Of a stretch of 20,972 nucleotides of DNA, positions 1-6,698 are shown piece after piece. Below the pieces are notes generated by a model. The model saw only the letters and a program-made list of their open reading frames with translations. It did not search any database and had not been told where the DNA came from. Within the stretch, counting starts at the first letter, position 1. Each line of letters starts with the position of its first letter. A program made the position numbers and the translations under genes. Source of the DNA: a virus; the IMG/VR virus record IMGVR_UViG_3300032296_001332, positions 1-20,972 of that record; one strand, 5' to 3'.

Positions 1-951
1 AAGGACACCCCCTTCACCTCCATGGCGAAGAAGGGCTCCAAGCCCGGCAACACCCAGTTCCGCTGGCAGGTCGATTCCCTCCCGACTCCCAAGACCACGG
101 GCGTCGTCGATGGTACCGACGTCTCGACCTACGAGAACTACGTCAAGGACGGTGCCACCGTGTACCGTGCTGAACTGAGCAACTACATCCAGATTTTCCG
201 CCGTTCCGTGCGTGTGTCTCCTCTCACGGAGTCCATCGCTACCGTCGCTGGCGTGAAGTCGGAACTCGCTAACAACGTCGCCAAGGGGATTCAGGGCCTC
301 AAGCGTGACATGGAAGCGACGCTCTGCTCGAACAACGGTGCCCAGTTGGACAACGGTACCAACCCGTATCTGACCCGTGGCCTCCACAAGTGGCTCCAGC
401 CTATCGCTTCCAAGGATGCGACCCTCGCTGTTCCGGATGCTTTCTGCACCCCGACGGCTAATCGCTCCACGGTCGGCACGGCCGCCCTCACCGAATCTGT
501 CGTTCAGGGTGTCCTGACCGGCATCTACAACCAGACCGGTCAGTTCAAGGACTACGACGCTCTCGTCGGCACCGCCCTCAAGCGAGCCTTCACGAACCTC
601 GTCTTTACGACCCCGTCGTCTGGCTCGGCCAACACCCAGACCGCTATCCGCACCTTCAACCGTGAAGCCAACGCCTCGGCGTACATCTCCTCGGTCGACG
701 TGTTCGAGGGCGATTTCGGTAAACTCCGTCTGCACCCCTCGCACTTCCTGAACTTCTCGGCTGGTGCGGGTAGCACGACCCACGGTTACGTCATCCCGTT
801 CAACATGGTCGAAGTCCGCTACGGCGGTAACGTCGCTCAGGTCACGGAACTGACGAACAACGGTGGCGGTGAAGCCCGAATGATTGAAGCGGTTGCTGGC
901 CTCTGCGTCTACAACCCGCTGGCCTTCGGCGTCTTCGACTTCGCCTCCTAA
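1..951 (+). CDS. Major capsid protein, SU10/DUF5309 family, 5' end cut by window
   Basis: This is the shell-forming HK97-fold capsid protein of the SU10-like family (DUF5309). The reading frame is open from base 1, and the codons before the first ATG (base 22) read K-D-T-P-F-T-S. Family members carry a T-P-F segment near their N-terminus, so the ATG at 22 is internal and the true start lies upstream of the window. Further family signatures are F-R-W-Q-V-D-S-L about 20 residues later, N-Y-I-Q-I-F-R-R-S-V-R-V, and G-L-K-R-D-M-E-A, followed by an aromatic C-terminal part ending in G-V-F-D-F. Codons are strongly C-ending and the segment is GC-rich (40 of 60 bases at 61-120), which fits very high expression. 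The next gene begins 6 bases after the stop. Assignment to capsid is confident; the exact subfamily is from recalled motifs, not a search. Confidence 0.9.
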   Translation, partial: KDTPFTSMAKKGSKPGNTQFRWQVDSLPTPKTTGVVDGTDVSTYENYVKDGATVYRAELSNYIQIFRRSVRVSPLTESIATVAGVKSELANNVAKGIQGLKRDMEATLCSNNGAQLDNGTNPYLTRGLHKWLQPIASKDATLAVPDAFCTPTANRSTVGTAALTESVVQGVLTGIYNQTGQFKDYDALVGTALKRAFTNLVFTTPSSGSANTQTAIRTFNREANASAYISSVDVFEGDFGKLRLHPSHFLNFSAGAGSTTHGYVIPFNMVEVRYGGNVAQVTELTNNGGGEARMIEAVAGLCVYNPLAFGVFDFAS

Positions 952-957
952 TCCGAG

Positions 958-1323
958 GTGTCGGACTTCGTTCAAAGTCTGGCCGACGTCATTCCCTCCC
1001 ACCTCAGAAATGAGGTGGAGAGGGAACTCCGTTTGGGCTTTAACGCTATGAGAGTGAAAGCGGTCGCTGAGGCCAAGCAGACTGCTGTTTTTCAAAATGC
1101 CCACGAAGCACGAAGCATCGAGGGCGTGGGGGAGAAACTCGGGTCCATCCCGGGTGACGCCTATCATTACTGGGGTCAGCGTCTCGGCTACGATTGCTGG
1201 AGCGATGACCAATTCGTCAAGGAGTTCTTCCGAGACAACCCAGAAACCGCCGTCAGGAACCGTGTCAAACGGGCCACCGTGAACGGTGCCATTTTCACCG
1301 CTGACGGTCATCTACTCCCATGA
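958..1323 (+). CDS. Small head-region protein of unknown function (121 aa)
   Basis: I do not recognise this protein. It follows the capsid gene by 6 bases and overlaps the next gene by ATGA, so it belongs to the head operon and is probably a head completion or neck component. The proposed start is GTG at 958, preceded immediately by GAGG, which is too close to act as an ideal ribosome site. The in-frame ATG at 1048 (residue 31) is an alternative. I prefer the GTG because residues 1-30 read as a charged amphipathic helix, which looks like real coding. The middle contains a tryptophan/tyrosine-rich stretch (Y-H-Y-W-G-Q-R-L-G-Y-D-C-W) and the C-terminal third is basic. The first third of the gene also encodes a strong RNA hairpin (992-1026), using the Arg codons AGA and AGG there. 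Confidence 0.7.
   Translation: MSDFVQSLADVIPSHLRNEVERELRLGFNAMRVKAVAEAKQTAVFQNAHEARSIEGVGEKLGSIPGDAYHYWGQRLGYDCWSDDQFVKEFFRDNPETAVRNRVKRATVNGAIFTADGHLLP
992..1026 (+). promoter_or_regulatory. Strong RNA hairpin with GAAA tetraloop, 41 nt after the capsid stop
   Basis: Bases 992-1006 pair with 1011-1026. Eight consecutive pairs (999-1006 with 1011-1018) are followed by a single bulged A at 1019 and seven more pairs (992-998 with 1020-1026), closing on a GAAA loop at 1007-1010 (GNRA type). No T-run follows, so it is not a canonical intrinsic terminator. It could protect the 3' end of capsid mRNA, be an RNase III site, or act as a leaky transcription or translation brake. It lies inside the coding frame of the 121-aa gene if that gene starts at 958, or in its leader if it starts at 1048. 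Confidence 0.65.
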
Positions 1324-2090
1324 GGACCACCGACTTTTCCAACATCCTGTTCGAGGCCCTTCAATACGCCGGTCAGGACCGTCACAACATCCGACCTGAG
1401 ACTTTTGCTCAGTTCCGTGATTTTGCTAACGCCCGGCTTCGCTCGGTATGGGAACTGTCCAACTGGCCTGATGTCGTCCGTCTTGCGTCCTTTACGACCA
1501 TCACCGACCCGGTGACTCAGGTCCCTTACTTTACCCCGGCTTCTGATGCCGGTGAAATCCTGAACGTCTACAACAAGAACCCTCAGGTCACGACCCGTGG
1601 AATTGACGTCGGATATGAACTTTACGACGACGGTACCAATCAGCGTGTCGTCCTAGGCCAAAAACTGCTAGATGCCGGGTTCTACCGCTATCGCACCAAG
1701 TTGACGCCTATCCATGGCGACCTTTACTCGCCGACGACCGTCTATTACGTCGGGGCCCAGACCTACTTTGACACCGGTTCTACCAGCGGCACCTACACGC
1801 CCATCCTAGGCCGTCCTCATACCGCTAACTTCTACACCTGTCTCTCTACGACTAACGCCGGAGAGAACCCCACCAGCCATCCGGCCAAGTGGTCCAAGGT
1901 GAACATTCCTTACGCTTTTGGCCCTTACATCTCTTGGGGTTCTGCCGCCGATTGGATGGTTTCCGAAGGAAACGTCGAAGGTGCCGCAGTCCTTGAGCAG
2001 AAAGCCAACGGAATCCTTGACCTCGAACTCGACAAGGTCTTGCGTCAGCAAGGTCAGTTCGACAAAATCATCATGACTAAGACTTACTGA
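1320..2090 (+). CDS. Probable head-tail adaptor (connector) protein with carbohydrate-binding-like insertion
   Basis: A 256-aa protein in the position where podoviruses encode the tail tubular A / gp11-type adaptor that joins portal to nozzle. The N-terminal part (about residues 1-50) and the C-terminal part (about 205-250, containing A-D-W-M-V-S-E-G-N-V-E-G-A-A) are helical, as in adaptor helical bundles; the rest is beta-rich. Residues about 138-200 look like an inserted chitin/cellulose-binding-type module of the CBM5/12 style: a T-T-V-Y-Y-V-G entry strand, N-F-Y-T-C-L-S-T-T-N-A-G, N-P-T-S-H-P-A-K-W-S-K-V exit. Such insertions decorate the neck surface in some phages. It starts by ATGA overlap with the previous gene, with no Shine-Dalgarno sequence visible. 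The adaptor role rests mainly on order and helical pattern; the insertion is a motif-level inference. Confidence 0.6.
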   Translation: MRTTDFSNILFEALQYAGQDRHNIRPETFAQFRDFANARLRSVWELSNWPDVVRLASFTTITDPVTQVPYFTPASDAGEILNVYNKNPQVTTRGIDVGYELYDDGTNQRVVLGQKLLDAGFYRYRTKLTPIHGDLYSPTTVYYVGAQTYFDTGSTSGTYTPILGRPHTANFYTCLSTTNAGENPTSHPAKWSKVNIPYAFGPYISWGSAADWMVSEGNVEGAAVLEQKANGILDLELDKVLRQQGQFDKIIMTKTY

Positions 2091-2092
2091 CC

Positions 2093-2395
2093 ATGGCAAA
2101 CGTACCCTTCACTTCTCCTTTCACCAAGTCCTTTACGCATACTGACGTGACCGTTGGTACGTCGGCCGGTGAGATTCTAGCCCCTACTACCAACCCTTAC
2201 GATAAGCGTGTGATGCTCGTCATTCAGAACAAGCATAATACCGCTATCGTTGAAGTGATTTTCGCCACTTCCGGGTCCGTGGGCCTCGAACTTCAGCCGA
2301 ACCAGTCTTGCACCCTTGAGAACTACAATGGTGCCGTCCGGGCTGTTTCTGACACCGCCGGTACTACCGTACACATCGCTCAGGCCCTTGTTTGA
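2093..2395 (+). CDS. Small beta-rich virion-associated protein, unknown (100 aa)
   Basis: Not recognised by name. The sequence alternates hydrophobic and polar residues (V-M-L-V-I-Q-N, I-V-E-V-I-F-A, C-T-L-E-N-Y) in the manner of a small beta-sandwich, with no helical segment, signal peptide or membrane segment. It lies between the adaptor and the Tyr/Gly-rich repeat protein. Small proteins of this build in this position are often decoration, stopper or fibre-attachment subunits. The start is the ATG two bases after the previous stop, and its stop overlaps the next start as TGATG, so the next gene is probably translated by re-initiation. Function is inferred only from position and composition. 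Confidence 0.65.
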   Translation: MANVPFTSPFTKSFTHTDVTVGTSAGEILAPTTNPYDKRVMLVIQNKHNTAIVEVIFATSGSVGLELQPNQSCTLENYNGAVRAVSDTAGTTVHIAQALV

Positions 2396-3216
2396 TGCGG
2401 ATTGGCTTGTCCAGTCTAGTTGGAGACGGCTTTGGTACAGGGTCTTTCCAGATTAGTGAGATAGCGGGAGAAATCTCGTTTCCTGCCGCTGGGACTATTC
2501 TTAACACACTTACTGGACAAGAGTATCCTATCGCTGAAGGTGGCGGTAGTTTCTATTTTGCAAACCTTGCCACTAATGTGCCTAATGAAGTTTGTAGCGT
2601 TTATGTAAAGGCAGATGGCATTGGTGGCAGTTATAATGACTGGGCTAATGCCTTTGATGTTTCATTTAAGGCGTATGGTACTTCGTTTTATGGAGATAGC
2701 GGAACTTCGTATGTAAATATAAACGGAACGGATTATCCGAATGGGTCGTATAGTAACGATTTTTACCACGATGGTGCTGGTTATTTTGGACAAAGCGGAA
2801 GTAGTTCATATAGTTCCAACGGGGACTTTATCACATCTGATTCACTTTCTGGAAGTAATTCCATCTCCACTCCAGTAGGTTCGTTTGCTTACGAAAGTTG
2901 GACAGGATACTCCTATTACCACGATGGGTCTGGCGGTTACTACTCCAATATGAATGGTTACTCTCAGGCATCTGACGGAACATTCATTGGAACAGACTCT
3001 GCTGGAGGAACGAGCCAGACTGAAGTTCCAAGCGGCAGTAGCAATTACTTCACTTACAGCAGTTGGACTTCCATTGACTACTACTTCCAACTCAGCGGAA
3101 ACACTTATACTTCCTACTACCAAGGCCTAATGTCTGCCAATTACGGAGACTACATCACCAATGATGGCACTTATAACTACTACTGGGATGGAACTGGTGG
3201 TTACTACTACTACTAA
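2395..3216 (+). CDS. Tyr/Gly/Ser-rich repeat protein, candidate surface or receptor-contact protein (273 aa)
   Basis: I do not know this family. The ATG at 2395 overlaps the preceding stop (TGATG); a TTG three bases earlier is possible but less likely. Residues 1-80 are an ordinary mixed domain. From about residue 80 to the C-terminus the protein is low complexity, dominated by Y, G, S, N, D and T, and from residue 121 it is built of 51-55-residue repeats each opening with an aromatic knot of form x-x-Y-Y-[HW]-D-G-x-G-G-Y-Y. The protein ends inside the fourth knot, in Y-Y-Y-Y. There is no membrane segment. Base composition is unlike the neighbours (24 of 60 bases G or C at 2641-2700) and third positions are often A or T, suggesting recent acquisition or diversifying exchange. 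A surface, carbohydrate-binding role is plausible from the tyrosine knots but unproven. Confidence 0.7.
   Translation: MRIGLSSLVGDGFGTGSFQISEIAGEISFPAAGTILNTLTGQEYPIAEGGGSFYFANLATNVPNEVCSVYVKADGIGGSYNDWANAFDVSFKAYGTSFYGDSGTSYVNINGTDYPNGSYSNDFYHDGAGYFGQSGSSSYSSNGDFITSDSLSGSNSISTPVGSFAYESWTGYSYYHDGSGGYYSNMNGYSQASDGTFIGTDSAGGTSQTEVPSGSSNYFTYSSWTSIDYYFQLSGNTYTSYYQGLMSANYGDYITNDGTYNYYWDGTGGYYYY
2755..3213 (+). repeat. Four tandem coding repeats, period 51-55 residues
   Basis: Repeat units begin at residues 121 (N-D-F-Y-H-D-G), 172 (Y-S-Y-Y-H-D-G), 227 (I-D-Y-Y-F-Q-L) and 259 (T-Y-N-Y-Y-W-D-G). Units 1 and 2 share an internal [SD]-x-G-[DT]-F-I-x-x-D-S block and both end with an x-S-W-T segment. 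Units 3 and 4 are shortened. The copies have diverged at the DNA level, so this is an old protein repeat rather than a fresh DNA duplication. Confidence 0.7.
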
Positions 3217-3221
3217 ACTTT

Positions 3222-3404
3222 ATGGCTACTGAAATCACTATCCCCAAAGGCTGGACTGCCTTCGTCAAGACAGACAAGGCTCTTGGCTACAAGGAGTTCG
3301 TTGGTGGCGGCAAGTACTTCGGTACTCTGACCCTCATCACCAAGCCCACCGAAGCCGAACTCAAGGCCGAACTCACCCGGCTCAAAATCTCTCTCCCTGC
3401 CTAA
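3222..3404 (+). CDS. Small hypothetical protein (60 aa)
   Basis: Not recognised. The protein is a short acidic/basic mixture with a beta-rich start (I-T-I-P-K-G-W-T-A-F-V-K-T), a glycine turn and a helical end (E-A-E-L-K-A-E-L-T-R-L). It starts 5 bases after the Tyr/Gly-rich gene and stops one base before the next small gene, so it is co-expressed with the virion genes. GC content and codon use return to the GC-rich pattern of the genome here, which supports it as a real gene distinct from the AT-rich gene before it. No Shine-Dalgarno sequence is evident. Confidence 0.6.
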   Translation: MATEITIPKGWTAFVKTDKALGYKEFVGGGKYFGTLTLITKPTEAELKAELTRLKISLPA

Positions 3405-3405
3405 C

Positions 3406-3531
3406 ATGATTATCGCTATCGCTACTTCTCTCATTCTTGGCTTTGCTGGCGGCTTCTACGTCGGCCTCAAGAACGCAAACTCCGGCAAGGTCGCCAAGGC
3501 CAAGTCGATTTTTGACGAGATTACCAAGTAA
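3406..3531 (+). CDS. Tiny single-pass membrane protein (41 aa)
   Basis: A 41-codon gene with an N-terminal hydrophobic helix (I-I-A-I-A-T-S-L-I-L-G-F-A-G-G-F-Y-V-G-L) followed by a basic amphipathic tail. It begins one base after the previous stop and its TAA overlaps the ATG of the nozzle gene (TAATG), which supports it as a genuine, translationally coupled gene despite its length. The topology predicts a single inner-membrane span with a short cytoplasmic tail, or a signal-anchor. Its role is unknown; small membrane proteins in tail operons can assist membrane penetration or lysis, but nothing here decides between these. Confidence 0.65.
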   Translation: MIIAIATSLILGFAGGFYVGLKNANSGKVAKAKSIFDEITK

Positions 3532-5126
3532 TGCCCCCTTCCCCGCTATTTGCGGGCGATAAGGCGTTCATCGGACTGAACTCCCGAGACAACCCTATCG
3601 CCATTCCGGCTGGGTTTGTCTCCCGGTCAGAGAACATGCGTATTGACCGTGGCATGCTCACGGTACGCAAGGGCCTTGAACGCCTTACTGACGGCGGCCT
3701 GATTAACCAGACCGTCTATGGTAGCGGCGTTTACATCAATGGCTCCGGTCAGGAAACCATTGTGGTATGCCTGACCTCTAGCCTTTATACCTTTAACCCG
3801 GATACTAACGTACTGGTAGGTCCTATCAACTACCCGGCTGGCCAGACCATTACGGACCCAGATGTAGTTACGGTCTTTCAGGCCATGGACAAGGTCTACA
3901 TTACCCGTGGCTTTGCCCTTAGACCCTTTGAGTTCAACTATACCGCAGGAAGCATTATCGCCCTACCTACGGTTGGTCATCAGTTTCCTAACTCGGTCAA
4001 TGGCATCTACTATGCCAATCGTATCATTGTTCAGGACTCTATCGACTCGGTGGCGGTCAGTCATTACCTAGACGCCACGTCGTTCAATCAGACTGACATC
4101 TTCAGGATTAACGATGGCGGAAACGACCGCCTTGTTGGCGTCTGCCCATGGACCCTCAACGAGTTTGTGGTCATGATGCGTAATAGCATCTTCTACGTCT
4201 CGGTAGGCTCCGGAAACTACGACGTGGGAGACAACATCGCCGCCGATGCCTATGTTAAGTCCTTGGCGACGGACGTAGGGTGTGCGGCCAAGCGTAGCGT
4301 CGTTCAGGCTGGCGGTAGCATCTTGTTCCTGTCGGATAACGGCGTCTATGCCTTGAACCCTCAAGCGGCCGGGGGCGGCAACTCAAACACCCCGGAAGGC
4401 ATGCGTCTTCTCACTATTGGGGAGCCGCTATCGGCCCCCATTGATGACGTCATCCAGCGTATCAACCGTACCTACGCTCATAGGGCCTGTGGCATCTATT
4501 GGAACAACAGGTACTATCTTGCCGTTCCGCTAGACTCGAACACCAAGAACGGACACATCCTTGTTTACAACTTCATCAACAAGGCTTGGGAGTCCGTAGA
4601 TTCGTTCCCGGAAGGTTTTGACATCCAGAACTTTGTCGTAGCCAAGAAGGGCTCTCAGCGACGACTCTTTGCTTTAGATGACACCAACGGTCTTTTCTTA
4701 ATGGAAGAACTGGATGCGGATGAGTTTGGTCCGGCTACCGGGACCCCAATTCTGCCATTCTACATCCCCGAGACTCTTAGTGCGGCTAGTTTCCGTGAAA
4801 ACTTAATCCCAAGTGTCTGTGAAACAAGGACTTACATCTTTGACATTATGGAGTCAAAGCGGTACGCCAGCCTTGAGTACGACCTAGTAATCCCTTCCGG
4901 GGCCGCAATCCGTGCATCAGCCGTAACGGTGAACCCGGACAAGGTAAGGGTTCTGGATGAGTATGGAGCCAACGCTGACGGGCAAGACGCCACTAGGCGT
5001 GTACCTATTCGCATGACTGCATACGGTATCCGGATTCGGTTTCAGAACCTAAGCAAACGACCCACTATTCGTGGGGTTCTGGTTGACGCTATCGTCCCCG
5101 GAAGGAATACTAAGAGTTCAGACTAA
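3531..5126 (+). CDS. Tail nozzle protein (tail tubular protein B-like, beta-propeller)
   Basis: A 531-aa, almost all-beta structural protein. The N-terminal signature G-L-N-S-R-D-N-P followed by I-P-A-G-F-V-S-R-S-E-N-M-R-I-D-R-G and V-R-K-G-L-E-R-L is characteristic of a widespread phage family taken to form the distal tail tube (nozzle). The pattern says 'all objects except those in the default list', with repeated blades around V-V-C-L-T-S-S-L-Y-T-F-N, K-V-Y-I-T-R-G, F-V-V-M-M-R-N-S-I-F-Y-V, S-I-L-F-L-S-D-N-G-V-Y-A-L and Y-Y-L-A-V-P, as in beta-propellers. It follows the adaptor block and precedes the tail fibre, as expected for a podovirus tail. It starts by TAATG overlap. No truncation is visible. 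The family role is established for T7 gp12; equating this protein with it is inference from order and blade pattern. Confidence 0.75.
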   Translation: MPPSPLFAGDKAFIGLNSRDNPIAIPAGFVSRSENMRIDRGMLTVRKGLERLTDGGLINQTVYGSGVYINGSGQETIVVCLTSSLYTFNPDTNVLVGPINYPAGQTITDPDVVTVFQAMDKVYITRGFALRPFEFNYTAGSIIALPTVGHQFPNSVNGIYYANRIIVQDSIDSVAVSHYLDATSFNQTDIFRINDGGNDRLVGVCPWTLNEFVVMMRNSIFYVSVGSGNYDVGDNIAADAYVKSLATDVGCAAKRSVVQAGGSILFLSDNGVYALNPQAAGGGNSNTPEGMRLLTIGEPLSAPIDDVIQRINRTYAHRACGIYWNNRYYLAVPLDSNTKNGHILVYNFINKAWESVDSFPEGFDIQNFVVAKKGSQRRLFALDDTNGLFLMEELDADEFGPATGTPILPFYIPETLSAASFRENLIPSVCETRTYIFDIMESKRYASLEYDLVIPSGAAIRASAVTVNPDKVRVLDEYGANADGQDATRRVPIRMTAYGIRIRFQNLSKRPTIRGVLVDAIVPGRNTKSSD

Positions 5127-5127
5127 C

Positions 5128-6264
5128 ATGCCTCAACTTAACAAAGGAGACACTTTTGCGGACGGCCAACAGGTAACTGGGACCCGGCTTAATAACCTTA
5201 TCGACGGGGCAACCCTTCTTGTAGGTGCGATTGCCGACCAGACTGGCATCACGGCTAACACTCTTGAATCAACCGACACCTTGCTGGTCAATGACGCTGG
5301 CGTCCTCAAGAAAGCGACGGTCGGAGATGTCCTCAACAGCAACCTTGATGCGAATCTAGATGTTGTAACAGCAGTAACCCTGAAGTCTGGTCAAATCGAA
5401 GGCGTCCTTGAGTCGGACGTAAACCTTGTCCCGCAAGACGGAACTACCATTTCTGGCAAAACCTTTACTTCAATTGACGGCATTACGGCAATCGTGACCT
5501 CTACGGCCCACGGTCTTGTGACCAACATGCTTTTGACGTTTACCGCCTCAAACGCTGTCTACAATGGCACCTACCTGATTACGGTCCTTAGCGTCGACAC
5601 TTTCTCCTACGTCATCAGTCAAACAACCCCGGTGGCGGCTAGTGGCACGTTGTCCTATGTAAAGAAGGGCTCTGTCAACGTCGATGGCAACGTCTACGTC
5701 AGCGAAGAACTTAATGTCGTAGGCCAAACCAACCTTGATAACGTTACTGCAAGCGGCAACCTAACTTCAAGCGGTGTCGCTAACTTCACAGGTACGTTTC
5801 AAGTTGGCGGTACTGTTGGGTATGCTCTTACTGAAATTGTAGAGCAAAATATGTCCTATACTGGCTCTCCCTCAGGAGGCTCTTGGACGGCTTGTTTTAC
5901 ATCTGCTTCGTATACTAAACCCGTTGGCGAAATCTGGGTGCTTGAAGTTGACTTCCGCTTTAGAACAGAAGCACAACATTACACAGTATTTAGATTTCAA
6001 CAAACAACTCCTTCTGTGACACTAAATGGAGTATACAACATTGAGGGTGCTGGGTCCAATTATTATCATTGTGAAAATGCTATGCTCCGTTATGTTTTCC
6101 AAGACGCTACGACATTCACAAGCACTTTTACGCTAGACGCATATCCGACCTCTACGCACACAATTACCATAGGCGAAGCGGCTTTCCCGTATACTCCTCC
6201 TTATTTTACAGGAGTAACATTGCCTGTTTCTAAGTTCCGCATCTACAAGTACAAGACCGCCTGA
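5128..6264 (+). CDS. Tail fibre protein with exchangeable-looking AT-rich tip (378 aa)
   Basis: The N-terminus (L-N-K-G-D-T-F-A-D-G-Q-Q-V-T and R-L-N-N-L-I-D-G-A) is the usual virion-anchoring opening of small phage tail fibres. A longer reading frame runs upstream to 5071, but the ATG at 5128, one base after the nozzle stop, gives the correct family N-terminus. Residues about 186-226 form short repeats of the type G-N-V-Y-V-S-E-E-L-N-V and A-S-G-N-L-T-S-S-G-V-A-N-F-T-G, typical of trimeric beta-helical fibre shafts. From about residue 226 (base 5803) the protein becomes a globular aromatic-rich domain and the DNA becomes AT-richer (21 of 60 G or C at 5941-6000), consistent with a swapped receptor-binding tip. 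The stop overlaps the next start (TGATG). No chaperone or peptidase motif is seen at the C-terminus. Confidence 0.75.
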   Translation: MPQLNKGDTFADGQQVTGTRLNNLIDGATLLVGAIADQTGITANTLESTDTLLVNDAGVLKKATVGDVLNSNLDANLDVVTAVTLKSGQIEGVLESDVNLVPQDGTTISGKTFTSIDGITAIVTSTAHGLVTNMLLTFTASNAVYNGTYLITVLSVDTFSYVISQTTPVAASGTLSYVKKGSVNVDGNVYVSEELNVVGQTNLDNVTASGNLTSSGVANFTGTFQVGGTVGYALTEIVEQNMSYTGSPSGGSWTACFTSASYTKPVGEIWVLEVDFRFRTEAQHYTVFRFQQTTPSVTLNGVYNIEGAGSNYYHCENAMLRYVFQDATTFTSTFTLDAYPTSTHTITIGEAAFPYTPPYFTGVTLPVSKFRIYKYKTA

Positions 6265-6698
6265 TGCTTCTGACCAAACTGGTCACGTTCATCCGTCAGA
6301 CTCACGAACACAAGGAAGGCACGGCCTTCCCGTGGGCCGACGATTCGCTAGGGCATTATCTGGCTTGGGCCATGAGCAAAGACTACCTATTCGTTGCTCA
6401 GGACGTAGGCGAGCCTACCGGCGTTTCGGTAGTCTACCCGATTCCCAAGCCATACGACGGCAAGTTCAGCCAAGTCCTACCCTTTGATAGTGAGGTGCCG
6501 AAGTCGGAAGAAGCATCCATGGACCTAATCATCATGGACAGCATCTTCAAGAATGACGCCGCACGGCAGACCCTGACGACTCAGTTCATGGAACGATACC
6601 CTAATTGGAAAGAGCAACGTAAGTTTGCCACTAGAAAAGGGGTTGTATCGTTGCTTGAGAACCGTTACTTTGAACTTACAAAAGGACTGAAAACATGA
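6264..6698 (+). CDS. T7 gp13-position protein, possible acyltransferase-like fold (144 aa)
   Basis: This gene sits between the tail fibre and the gp14-like ejection protein, where T7-type phages encode the small internal virion protein gp13. Residues about 31-60 (H-Y-L-A-W-A-M then Y-L-F-V-A-Q-D then G-V-S-V-V-Y-P-I) have the helix-strand-strand rhythm of GNAT or HlyC-type acyltransferases. The later I-I-M-D-S-I-F and R-Y-P-N-W parts are also compatible with that, but no acetyl-CoA P-loop of the usual form is visible, so an enzyme activity is not supported. It starts and ends by overlap (TGATG, ATGA). The alternative is a purely structural assembly factor for the ejection proteins. Confidence 0.5.
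   Translation: MLLTKLVTFIRQTHEHKEGTAFPWADDSLGHYLAWAMSKDYLFVAQDVGEPTGVSVVYPIPKPYDGKFSQVLPFDSEVPKSEEASMDLIIMDSIFKNDAARQTLTTQFMERYPNWKEQRKFATRKGVVSLLENRYFELTKGLKT
6681..6686 (+). promoter_or_regulatory. Clear Shine-Dalgarno sequence for the gp14-like gene
   Basis: AAAGGA lies 8 bases before the ATG at 6695. It is the best-matched and best-spaced Shine-Dalgarno sequence in the window and confirms this start; most other starts have none. Confidence 0.6.

Noticed and set aside
22-24. ATG at 22 as the capsid start
   Set aside because: The frame is open upstream and encodes the family's conserved T-P-F segment, so the start lies outside the window.
992-1026. Intrinsic terminator after the capsid gene
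   Set aside because: The stem is strong, but AACTCCG follows it instead of a T-run, and a coding frame continues through it.
5071-5127. Earlier start for the tail fibre at 5071
   Set aside because: It would overlap the nozzle gene by 56 bases and add residues absent from fibre N-termini; the ATG at 5128 gives the expected opening.
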